Shown here piece after piece: positions 9,139 through 13,931 of a stretch of DNA of 13,931 bases. The translations under genes and the position numbers were made by a program. This stretch comes from an uncultured Ruminococcus sp. Lineage in GTDB: Bacteria; Bacillota; Clostridia; Oscillospirales; Acutalibacteraceae. The notes beneath the pieces were generated by a model. The model had not been told where the DNA came from, did not search any database, and was given only the letters and a program-made list of their open reading frames with translations. Each line of letters starts with the position of its first letter. Position 1 is the first letter of the stretch. Location: assembly GCA_937892835.1 (NCBI GenBank), contig CALBHM010000368.1, positions 1 to 13,931 of the forward strand. The letters run 5' to 3'.

Positions 9139-9167
9139 AAATGCACGGTTTCGGCCGTGCATTTTTT
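9139..9167 (+). terminator. Intrinsic terminator after the topA-smc-glycosidase operon
   Basis: A 10-bp stem, AAATGCACGG paired with CCGTGCATTT around a 6-base loop, is followed by a run of six T (9162-9167). It starts 7 bases after the glycosidase stop codon and closes the long plus-strand gene string. The A-run before the stem could let it also work in reverse. Confidence 0.92.
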
Positions 9168-9179
9168 GTGCTAAAACTA

Positions 9180-9208
9180 TTGGATTTTTTGAAATTACAT
9201 GGTATAAT
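9180..9208 (+). promoter_or_regulatory. Sigma-A type promoter for the structured RNA / XRE unit
   Basis: The -35 box TTGGAT (9180-9185) and -10 box TATAAT (9203-9208) are 17 bases apart. TGG directly before the -10 box gives an extended -10 element. The predicted start is G9215 (or A9214), which is exactly the first base of the basal helix of the RNA described next. Confidence 0.88.
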
Positions 9209-9214
9209 ATTTTA

Positions 9215-9345
9215 GCCACACAACTTAACAGTCTGCATACCTTTTACGGTTAAGAATTGCTTGGTGCTTTTTTATCTTTTGATAAAAAGCACAGGCTCTT
9301 TTCTGCATGAGCGATTTTTGACCGTGTATGCTGATGTTGTGTGGC
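9215..9345 (+). ncRNA. Structured RNA element of unrecognised family (leader aptamer or small RNA)
   Basis: The segment folds by inspection into one long rod. The basal helix P1 pairs GCCACACAAC (9215-9224) with GTTGTGTGGC (9336-9345), a perfect 10 bp. A 10x4 internal loop follows (9225-9234 and 9332-9335). Then P2 pairs GCATAC (9235-9240) with GTATGC (9326-9331). After a 5-base bulge (9241-9245), P3 pairs ACGGTTAAGAATTGCT (9246-9261) with AGCGATTTTTGACCGT (9310-9325), 16 bp including G-U pairs. The tip holds a 12-bp hairpin (9264-9276 with 9281-9292, one bulged T, loop TTTT) and a U-rich single strand. No convincing gene is seen inside. It could be the sensing domain of an attenuator for the XRE gene, or an independent RNA. 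I cannot match it to a known Rfam family; a 6S-like rod is a loose resemblance only. Confidence 0.68.
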
Positions 9346-9385
9346 GCAACCGAGCCGTGTTTTTTTGTGCGTGGCTTCGGCTGCG
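9345..9385 (+). promoter_or_regulatory. Possible antiterminator pairing competing with the XRE terminator
   Basis: CGCAACCGAGCC (9345-9356) can pair with GGCTTCGGCTGCG (9373-9385), giving 11 pairs with one mismatch and one bulge. The second strand is the top of the terminator hairpin at 9367-9388, so the two folds exclude each other. The first strand shares base 9345 with the P1 helix upstream. This is an inference from complementarity only. Confidence 0.45.
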
Positions 9386-9398
9386 CACTTTTTATTTT
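9367..9398 (+). terminator. Intrinsic terminator in the XRE leader (attenuator candidate)
   Basis: GTGCGTGGC (9367-9375) pairs with GCTGCGCAC (9380-9388), 9 bp with two G-U pairs, closed by the very stable C(TTCG)G tetraloop. TTTTTATTTT follows (9389-9398). The ribosome binding site of the XRE gene starts 3 bases later, so this terminator lies inside the leader between promoter and gene. Confidence 0.85.
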
Positions 9399-9400
9399 AT

Positions 9401-9406
9401 GGGGGA
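9401..9406 (+). promoter_or_regulatory. Ribosome binding site deciding the XRE start
   Basis: GGGGGA lies 8 bases before the ATG at 9415. Longer in-frame starts such as 9328 fall inside the RNA structure and terminator, and give residues unlike an XRE protein. Confidence 0.7.
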
Positions 9407-9414
9407 AAACAGTT

Positions 9415-9606
9415 ATGTCATTTGCAGAAGTATTCAGGGCAGCCAGGAAAGAAAAAAAGCTCACCCAGCAACAGCTTGCCGATGAGCTTGAAATGGATCG
9501 TTCTGTAATTTCGCATTATGAACGTGGGAAGTCCACGCCGAATTTTGACAGCATTCCAAAAATCTGTAAAATTCTTGATTTAAAATATGATGATATTTTT
9601 GATTAA
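9415..9606 (+). CDS. Small XRE/Cro-C1-type helix-turn-helix regulator
   Basis: The 63-residue protein is a single helix-turn-helix domain of the Cro/C1 (HTH_3) type and should bind DNA as a dimer. The helix-turn-helix region is LTQQQLADELEMDRSVISHYERGKSTPNFDSI, given here as two motifs: TQQQLADELEMD (helices 2 and turn) and RSVISHYERGKSTPN (recognition helix and following loop). There is no effector or membrane domain. The start at 9415 is chosen by the GGGGGA site and because the fold begins there. It is the only gene of its transcript and lies behind a structured leader with an internal terminator, so its level is probably set by attenuation. Its TAA overlaps the stop codon of the convergent membrane gene. 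Target genes are unknown. Confidence 0.88.
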   Translation: MSFAEVFRAARKEKKLTQQQLADELEMDRSVISHYERGKSTPNFDSIPKICKILDLKYDDIFD

Positions 9607-11175
9607 TTGCCTTGCGAATATTTTTCGTGAAGCTTCAGCGGATAAGTTGCGTCCTTAAACTCCCAATGCTCCAGCCCGTATTCAACGGCGGCGACGGGCG
9701 ACAGGCTTGTTACCTTTTTGTATTCGTCCGCCTTTTCCCACTCATCTACCGGGATAACGTTGAAGCTCATGTTAACACTGCTGCCGAAAAGACACGGGTC
9801 GATTTGACCGAGCGTCGTTTCCTGTGCAAGGCGTCCGTGAGCGAGGTAGGGAACATCTGCACTATTGCATGTTACGCTTTTTTGAGCAAGATAATCGGCT
9901 CTGTAGACGTATGAATCATAGTTCTGCGCCGTGAGCACAAGCATAATACAGCAGCCTGCAACGAAAGCAACAGGTGCGGCAACACTTAAAAATCGCTTGA
10001 TTTTTTTATCAATGCCGAGCATTTTAATCAGATACATTGCATAGCAGAAAAGAATCGCAAATGTGGTGAAAAATGTTCTGTCGCCTCTGTGGTTTACGAT
10101 TGTCATCGGTGCAACCGCACTGCCGAGCAGGACAATGGTCATGACAAGAGATGCAATCAATTTACTTTGCTTTGAAAGAATTGATATCACAAAAACTGCA
10201 ATTAAATAAATTACCTCGAGTGGCAAATATATCATTGCCAGTTCGTTTGCTTTTTGCGCAAAAATTACAGCAAAAACGCAGGTCAACGGAAAAACTGTGA
10301 GAATCGCAGTCAAAATAAATTTTATAAATTTATTTGTTTTGCACTGTCTGTAAAGCACATAAATCATGGCAACAGAAATTATCACATAAATGATAACATA
10401 TTGATTTGCAAGCAGCGCAAAGCTTCTCAGCGTCGAGGTGATGTTAAAAATCAAAGCTTTCGGTTCGACATATCCCCTGTAATAGTCGAGTTTTTGTTTG
10501 GTGTCCGTAAGTTTCGGAATGAGATACATTATCAACGCACCGACTACCGAAAAAATCAAATTCAGTATGCCGGGCATGGATACTTTCTTGCTGTTTACGA
10601 GATAGATCTCCGACGATAATCATTGCCGCAACGCAGAGAATGACGATTGTTGTGTTTTCGCTGAAAAGGCACGCACAGACCGCCGAAAAGCCGAGCGGAA
10701 TATAAAAAAGACGAGAGCTGTCGGCCTTCAATTTTTTTATGAAAATTCCCGACATCAGCGCAAAAGCGAGCGGAACGGCATAGTTACAGAAGGCGGCAAT
10801 CATGCAATAAACCTCACGTATTATTCCGACCGCCGGGAATGCAATTACTGCCCCGATGGGAAAAATCGCTTTCGGATTATCGCTGAAAAACAACTTGTTG
10901 GCAAGAAAAACAATCAATGTCAGGAAAAATGCCGTGACAAAAATTGCCGCTGTAAAATGATGGGAAAAATAAAAGCCGAGCACATTGCCCAAGAATCTTC
11001 CGTTGCCGTAAAACAATGCTTCATGCAGAACACTGACGATATCGCCCTTGAAATCCCTTGTGAAAAGCAGGACATCGTACTGAGGGTATGTAAACATATA
11101 TGACAGGGCAAAGCCTATGAAAATTATAATATATTGAACAGAAGAAAGAATAACAGACTTTTTCGAGGTCCTCAT
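9603..11175 (-). pseudogene. Frameshifted multi-pass membrane protein of unknown function
   Basis: Two overlapping reading frames on this strand form one protein of about 522 residues if a single-base shift is corrected. The first part (from ATG 11175, about 188 residues) starts MRTSKKSVILSSVQYIIIF and includes LFYGNGRFLGNVLGFYFSHH, with about six membrane helices. It runs up to VILCVAAMIIV. The second frame continues with EIYLVNSKKVSMPGILN and more membrane helices, ending near 9603 with a polar tail (KLHEKYSQGN). Removing one G from GTCGGAG on this strand (plus bases about 10610-10612) restores the frame. The site is not an obvious slippery sequence. GGGAGT (11183-11188) is the ribosome binding site. 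The fold recalls polytopic proteins of the DUF6056 or GT-C type, but this is a weak guess. An assembly error is as likely as real decay. Confidence 0.72.
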
Positions 11176-11211
11176 TTACTTCACTCCCGTAAATCTCAAA
11201 TTTAATAAAAC

Positions 11212-11243
11212 AAAAAAGGTCAGACAAAATGCCCGACCTTTTT
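11212..11243 (-). terminator. Intrinsic terminator of the rpmG-rplA operon
   Basis: On the minus strand GGTCGGGCA (11238-11230) pairs with TGTCTGACC (11226-11218), 9 bp with two G-U pairs and a 3-base loop. A run of six T (11217-11212) follows. It lies 18 bases after the rplA stop. The A-run on the other side makes it potentially bidirectional. Confidence 0.88.
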
Positions 11244-11255
11244 ATTTTGTTTGAA

Positions 11256-11957
11256 TTATTCAGCAATAACTGCCTTTGCAGGGTTGATGCGTACGCCGGG
11301 GCCCATTGTTGTGGCAACAACGCAGCTTCTGATGTACTGACCCTTTGATGCGGCCGGCTTTGCCTTGTTGATAGCGTCAAGCAGAGTCTTGTAGTTCTCC
11401 TGAAGCTTCTCAGCACCGAACGAAACCTTGCCAATCGGGCAGTGGATGATGTTTGTCTTATCAAGACGGTACTCAATCTTACCGGCCTTAGCCTCTTCAA
11501 CAGCCTTGGCAACGTCAGGAGTAACTGTACCGGCCTTCGGTGACGGCATAAGACCACGGGGGCCGAGAACCTTACCGAGACGACCAACAAGACCCATCAT
11601 GTTGGGAGCTGCGATAGCAACGTCGAAATCAAGGAAGCCTTCTCCCTGAATCTTAGCAACGAGATCCTCAGCACCGACGATCTCTGCACCTGCTGCAGCT
11701 GCTGCATCTGCTGCGTCGCCCTTAGCGAAAACAGCAACTCTAACCTTCTTACCTGTACCGTTCGGAAGAACGACAGCACCACGAACCTGCTGGTCAGCGT
11801 GACGAGAGTCAACACCGAGACGAACGTGGATTTCAACAGTTTCATCAAACTTAGCGGAAGAAGTCTTGACTGCGAGATCAAGAGCCTCTGCCGGATCATA
11901 AAGCGTAGCTCTGTCAACGAGCTTTGCGCTCTCTAAATATTTCTTACCGTGTTTCAT
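11256..11957 (-). CDS. rplA: 50S ribosomal protein L1
   Basis: L1 forms the mobile stalk near the E site of the large subunit by binding 23S rRNA, and in many bacteria it represses its own operon. The 233-residue length is typical. The N-terminus MKHGKKYLESAKLVDR, the second-domain signature PNMMGLVGRLGKVLGPRG (from about residue 118) with MPSPKAGTVTPD, and the C-terminal GPGVRIN block are all present. A run of alanines around residues 81-90 fits the middle domain. The ribosome binding site GGGAGGA lies about 8 bases before the ATG, in a 56-base spacer after rplK that also has a small CTCCC-GCGT-GGGAG hairpin. A terminator follows, so rplA is the last gene of the unit. Confidence 0.98.
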   Translation of the reverse strand: MKHGKKYLESAKLVDRATLYDPAEALDLAVKTSSAKFDETVEIHVRLGVDSRHADQQVRGAVVLPNGTGKKVRVAVFAKGDAADAAAAAGAEIVGAEDLVAKIQGEGFLDFDVAIAAPNMMGLVGRLGKVLGPRGLMPSPKAGTVTPDVAKAVEEAKAGKIEYRLDKTNIIHCPIGKVSFGAEKLQENYKTLLDAINKAKPAASKGQYIRSCVVATTMGPGVRINPAKAVIAE

Positions 11958-12013
11958 AAGATATTCCTCCCATTATAGTGGTTAAATCGGATTTTACCTC
12001 CCACGCGGGAGCA

Positions 12014-12439
12014 TCAGTCTACAACAGTAACGCCCATGCTGCGTGCAGTACCGGCGATCATTGACATTGCTGTTTCGATCGTTGCTGCATTCAAGTCAGG
12101 CATCTTCTGTTCAGCGATTTTTCTAACCTGCTCACTTGTGATTGTGGCAACCTTTGTCTTGTTAGGCACACCTGAACCGCTCTCGATTCCGCAAGCCTTC
12201 TTGATAAGAACTGCTGCGGGCGGTGTCTTTGTAACGAAAGTAAAAGTACGGTCTGCATAAACCGTAATAACAACGGGGATGATAAGACCTGCGTCGTTCT
12301 TTGTACGCTCGTTGAATTCTTTTGTGAATGCCATAATGTTAACGCCGTGCTGTCCGAGTGCCGGACCAACGGGCGGAGCCGGTGTTGCTTTGCCGGCAGG
12401 GATCTGAAGCTTAATAAAGCCTACTACCTTCTGAGCCAT
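12014..12439 (-). CDS. rplK: 50S ribosomal protein L11
   Basis: L11 binds the GTPase-associated region of 23S rRNA and is needed for RelA-type stringent signalling. The 141-residue protein starts MAQKVVGFIKLQIPAGKA. It carries the conserved PAPPVGPALGQHGVNIM stretch in the N-terminal domain and the rRNA-binding C-terminal end IAGTARSMGVTV. An upstream in-frame ATG at 12547 would add 36 residues unlike L11. The strong GGAGGTG site next to 12439 decides the start. The 134-base gap to nusG is structured and holds an L1-like binding hairpin, so translation is probably repressed by free L1. Confidence 0.98.
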   Translation of the reverse strand: MAQKVVGFIKLQIPAGKATPAPPVGPALGQHGVNIMAFTKEFNERTKNDAGLIIPVVITVYADRTFTFVTKTPPAAVLIKKACGIESGSGVPNKTKVATITSEQVRKIAEQKMPDLNAATIETAMSMIAGTARSMGVTVVD

Positions 12440-12445
12440 TTCTTG

Positions 12446-12452
12446 CACCTCC
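12446..12452 (-). promoter_or_regulatory. Ribosome binding site deciding the rplK start
   Basis: GGAGGTG on the minus strand, 6 bases before the ATG at 12439. It lies 7 bases downstream of the L1-like hairpin, close enough for a bound protein to block ribosome entry. Confidence 0.85.
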
Positions 12453-12459
12453 AAAATAA

Positions 12460-12505
12460 TGTGGTTCGTCGGAGCAATTTGATTGGAATTTTTGCTCCTC
12501 CCACA
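12460..12505 (-). promoter_or_regulatory. Candidate L1-binding autoregulatory hairpin in the rplK leader
   Basis: On the minus strand TGTGG (12505-12501), GA, GGAGCAA (12498-12492), a 14-base loop, TTGCTCC (12477-12471), GACGAA and CCACA (12464-12460) form two helices joined by an asymmetric loop, GA opposite GACGAA. This arrangement matches the L1 site I recall from the Methanococcus vannielii L1 mRNA (GA opposite GAGAAA between two helices). It also fits the known L1 feedback on rplKA in E. coli. No binding can be shown from sequence alone. Confidence 0.62.
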
Positions 12506-12507
12506 AC

Positions 12508-12521
12508 GGAGCCGAAGCTCC
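12508..12521 (-). promoter_or_regulatory. UUCG-capped hairpin in the nusG-rplK spacer
   Basis: GGAGC and GCTCC flank a TTCG loop, giving a very stable C(UUCG)G tetraloop hairpin. No T-run follows, so it is not a terminator. It may stabilise the 5' end of a processed rplKA message or insulate the L1-like hairpin next to it. Confidence 0.5.
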
Positions 12522-12573
12522 ATGCCCCATGGGGACATATAAATCAAGCCCTGTGAGCTTAATTATCTTTTCA

Positions 12574-13134
12574 TCAGTCGGAAATCGGTTCAACCTGATC
12601 AAGCTCAAGCTCAACCAGCGTCTCCTTACCGAACAATGCGGAAACCGTAACCTTAACTTTGTTGTTATCAAGGTCAATTTCCTCTACCTTACCGGTGAAG
12701 CCCTCAAAGATTTCATCGGTGATGTTGACTGTGTCGCCAACCTCATACTTGACTTCCACTACCTTCTTCTCAACGCCGAGTCTGTAAACCTCTTCCTCGG
12801 TAAGGGGAATAGGCTTGCCCTCCGGACCTACGAAGCCTGTCGCACCTCTTGTGTTGCGGATAACGAGCCATGCTTCGTCGCTGATTTTCGGCATATCGTT
12901 TTCATCAAGGAAAGTTGCAATTTTAACCATAACGTAACCCGGGAAGATTTTGCGTTCAACCTCACGGGTTTTACCGTCCTCACGAACCTCGACGACGGTT
13001 TCGGTAGGAATCTTGACCTCAAAGATCTCATCCTGCATCTTGCGGTTTTCGGCAGCTTTCAAAACGTTTGTGGCTACTTTGTTTTCGTAGCCCGAGTAGG
13101 TATGAACAACATACCATCTGGCATCATTTGACAT
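12574..13134 (-). CDS. nusG: Transcription termination/antitermination factor NusG
   Basis: NusG binds elongating RNA polymerase and, in Firmicutes, can stimulate pausing. It also couples transcription to ribosomes through the S10-binding KOW domain. The 186-residue protein starts MSNDARWYVVHTYSGYENKV, the typical NGN opening, and has the conserved FPGYVMV at 64-70. The NGN domain runs to about residue 115. The KOW domain (about 131-165) reads VGDTVNITDEIFEGFTGKV, then the conserved ALFGKETLVELELDQVEPI ending. GGAGGA lies 6 bases before the ATG. It follows secE by 24 bases, the standard secE-nusG pairing. Confidence 0.98.
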   Translation of the reverse strand: MSNDARWYVVHTYSGYENKVATNVLKAAENRKMQDEIFEVKIPTETVVEVREDGKTREVERKIFPGYVMVKIATFLDENDMPKISDEAWLVIRNTRGATGFVGPEGKPIPLTEEEVYRLGVEKKVVEVKYEVGDTVNITDEIFEGFTGKVEEIDLDNNKVKVTVSALFGKETLVELELDQVEPISD

Positions 13135-13158
13135 TGCCGTTCCTCCGTCTCGCTGAAT

Positions 13159-13554
13159 TTATTGAGCCGCTGTTGTGCTGCTGTCGGTTATAACATTGAT
13201 TCCGGCCGTTGTTGTTTCAGAAGCGGTCGTAGTTTCGGCAACAGTTGTCGTTGTGCGGTTCTCTGCGGCAGTACGAAGTCCGTTAATGCCCTTAGTCAGT
13301 CCGAGGTCAACAAGGAATACGAGTACGCCGACGATTGCAATACAAACAATCGTTACAACTGTTCCCTTGAGGACTTCCTTTGCGTCAGGCCATGTGATCT
13401 TTTTGAGATCGCCCTTGCTGTTCTTGAAGAAATTCTTTATGGCTTTGCCCATACGCGCGAAAACATTGGGCTTATTATTCGGCTTCTTTGAAGTCTTTTC
13501 TTTTTCAGCCTTTGCGATTTTCTTAGCAGCTTCGGAACTCTCTTTCTTTGCCAT
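13159..13554 (-). CDS. secE: Preprotein translocase subunit SecE with Thr-rich C-terminal tail
   Basis: SecE clamps the SecY channel in the cytoplasmic membrane. This 131-residue form has a Lys-rich N-terminal extension (1-45) and the conserved amphipathic motif DLKKITWPDAKEVLKG at 49-64. A single transmembrane helix follows at about 65-86 (TVVTIVCIAIVGVLVFLVDL). After it comes an unusual tail of about 40 residues (95-131) rich in Thr, Ser and Ala, with TTTT and ETTTASETTT, which should lie outside the cell. Minimal Firmicutes SecE proteins are only about 60 residues long, so both extensions are extra. The ribosome binding site AAGGAGA lies just before the ATG. The gene sits between rpmG and nusG, the usual place. 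Confidence 0.94.
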   Translation of the reverse strand: MAKKESSEAAKKIAKAEKEKTSKKPNNKPNVFARMGKAIKNFFKNSKGDLKKITWPDAKEVLKGTVVTIVCIAIVGVLVFLVDLGLTKGINGLRTAAENRTTTTVAETTTASETTTAGINVITDSSTTAAQ

Positions 13555-13572
13555 AACAGTTCTCCTTCCAGC

Positions 13573-13722
13573 TTACTTCGTCTCTTTGTGGAGAGTATGT
13601 TTCTTGCAGAATCTGCAATACTTGTTCATCTCCAACCTGTCGGGTGTGTTCTTCTTGTTTTTCATTGTGTCGTAATTGCGCTGCTTGCATTCTGTGCAAG
13701 CGAGTGTAACCTTAACTCTCAT
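13573..13722 (-). CDS. rpmG: 50S ribosomal protein L33, zinc-binding type
   Basis: A 49-residue L33, which sits near the E site of the 50S subunit. It reads MRVKVTLACTECKQRNY with a middle KNKKNTPDRLEMNKYC. The four cysteines at 9, 12, 36 and 39 (CTEC and CRFC) form a zinc ribbon, so this is the C+ paralogue type that zinc-starved bacteria replace with a cysteine-free form. GGAGGTG (13728-13734) lies 5 bases before the ATG. It is the first gene of the minus-strand operon, 18 bases before secE. The gene is short and easily missed. Confidence 0.97.
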   Translation of the reverse strand: MRVKVTLACTECKQRNYDTMKNKKNTPDRLEMNKYCRFCKKHTLHKETK

Positions 13723-13734
13723 TTCGGCACCTCC

Positions 13735-13837
13735 ATTTAACCGGTTTGCCCGGGATTTTAAGCCTCCCTCATGCGGGAACTTACGCCCTGTAAGTTCCTA
13801 AAAGAGGGTACAAAAAAAGAACCCTCTTTAAAGAGGT
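13735..13837 (-). promoter_or_regulatory. Structured 5' leader of the rpmG-secE-nusG-rplKA operon
   Basis: About 100 transcribed bases lie between the predicted start (near 13837) and the rpmG ribosome binding site. Seen by eye are: a 14-base perfect palindrome CCTCTTTAAAGAGG (13823-13836) followed by a T-run, an alternative 9-bp pairing AAAGAGGGT/ACCCTCTTT (13821-13829 with 13801-13809), a strong 9-bp hairpin GGAACTTAC/GTAAGTTCC (13790-13798 with 13776-13784) inside an outer CCCTC/GAGGG helix (13804-13808 with 13766-13770), and a small CCGG-flanked hairpin (about 13741-13753) next to the ribosome binding site. No known leader family is recognised. Confidence 0.6.
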
Positions 13838-13843
13838 ACAATT

Positions 13844-13872
13844 ATTCTATCACAATAAGCAAGTATTGTCAA
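13844..13872 (-). promoter_or_regulatory. Strong sigma-A promoter for the rpmG-rplA operon
   Basis: On the minus strand TTGACA (13872-13867) and TAGAAT (13849-13844) are 17 bases apart, with TGA just before the -10 box giving an extended -10 element. Initiation is predicted near A13837, at the start of the leader palindrome. Confidence 0.92.
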
Positions 13873-13931
13873 GCAATTTTTGCTTATTATAATGTAAAAC
13901 GACGATAAATTTTGCGTGTATCAATATGTAG
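13873..13931. other. AT-rich upstream region without a recognised gene
   Basis: These last 59 bases are AT-rich sequence upstream of the rpmG promoter. A-tracts here could act as an UP element. A short inverted pairing, AAGCAA (13871-13876) with TTGC (about 13879-13883), is seen. No gene can be supported at this edge. Confidence 0.4.

Noticed and set aside
7900..9219. Long minus-strand open frame (439 codons) opposite the glycosidase gene
   Set aside because: It is a shadow of the GH127-like gene: the plus strand has a clear family match and a ribosome binding site, while the antisense product has no recognisable motif and an arginine/cysteine-rich composition typical of shadow frames.
9215..9345. 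6S RNA or SRP RNA
   Set aside because: The rod shape and length are suggestive, but the conserved SRP GGAA-tetraloop region is absent and the 10x4 loop is small for a 6S central bubble. Not claimed without a covariance-model search.
9336..9398. T-box riboswitch in the XRE leader
   Set aside because: The GTGTGGCGCAACCG stretch loosely recalls the T-box antiterminator, but the conserved GGGTGGNACCGCG sequence and Stem I motifs are missing, and the downstream gene is not an amino-acid or aminoacyl-tRNA synthetase gene.
9328..9414. N-terminal extension of the XRE protein from an ATG at 9328
   Set aside because: These codons overlap the RNA helices and the intrinsic terminator, give a Cys/Phe-rich sequence unlike XRE proteins, and lack a ribosome binding site. 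ATG 9415 is better supported.
11176..11217. Separate promoter for the membrane protein gene
   Set aside because: Only TTGTCT with a poor TAAATT box 17 bases on was found, overlapping the terminator. This is too weak to call.
12525..12534. Palindrome CCCCATGGGG in the nusG-rplK spacer
   Set aside because: A 10-base perfect palindrome leaves no proper hairpin loop. It may form part of a larger fold, but alone it supports no function.

Overview
The window looks like chromosomal core sequence of a low-to-moderate GC Firmicute, most likely a Clostridia member close to the Oscillospiraceae/Ruminococcaceae gut or rumen group. This placement is inferred from content: a folate-dependent TrmFO rather than SAM-dependent TrmA, strong GGAGG-type ribosome binding sites, sigma-A promoters with extended -10 boxes, a zinc-type L33, and the gene order. 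No ribosomal RNA is present to fix the taxon.

Layout, left to right. (1) Bases 1-9132 (+) hold one tightly packed gene string: the 3' end of topA, then trmFO, rnc, an Elp3-like radical SAM gene, smc and a GH127-type (DUF1680) glycosidase. Adjacent genes touch, overlap, or are separated by about 10 bases. It ends at a clear intrinsic terminator (9139-9167). (2) Bases 9180-9606 (+) form a small separate unit: a near-consensus promoter, a roughly 130-nt rod-like RNA structure whose base starts at the predicted transcription start, an intrinsic terminator with a competing antiterminator pairing, and then a 63-residue XRE-type regulator whose ribosome binding site directly follows the terminator U-tract. 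This is the most interesting part of the window. (3) Bases 9603-11175 (-) encode a multi-pass membrane protein split by a one-base frameshift near 10610. (4) Bases 11212-13872 (-) are the transcription/translation/secretion cluster rpmG-secE-nusG-rplK-rplA, driven by a strong promoter at 13844-13872 and closed by a terminator at 11212-11243. The rplK leader carries a hairpin that matches the known L1-binding motif, which suggests L1 feedback control. The rpmG leader is also highly structured.

How the genes fit together: the left operon combines DNA topology (TopA), tRNA T54 methylation (TrmFO), dsRNA processing (RNase III), a radical SAM enzyme of unproven role, and chromosome organisation (SMC). 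A carbohydrate enzyme is attached where ftsY is often found. The right operon couples protein export (SecE), transcript elongation control (NusG) and the ribosomal L1 stalk and L11 region, without the usual rplJ-rplL-rpoBC continuation.
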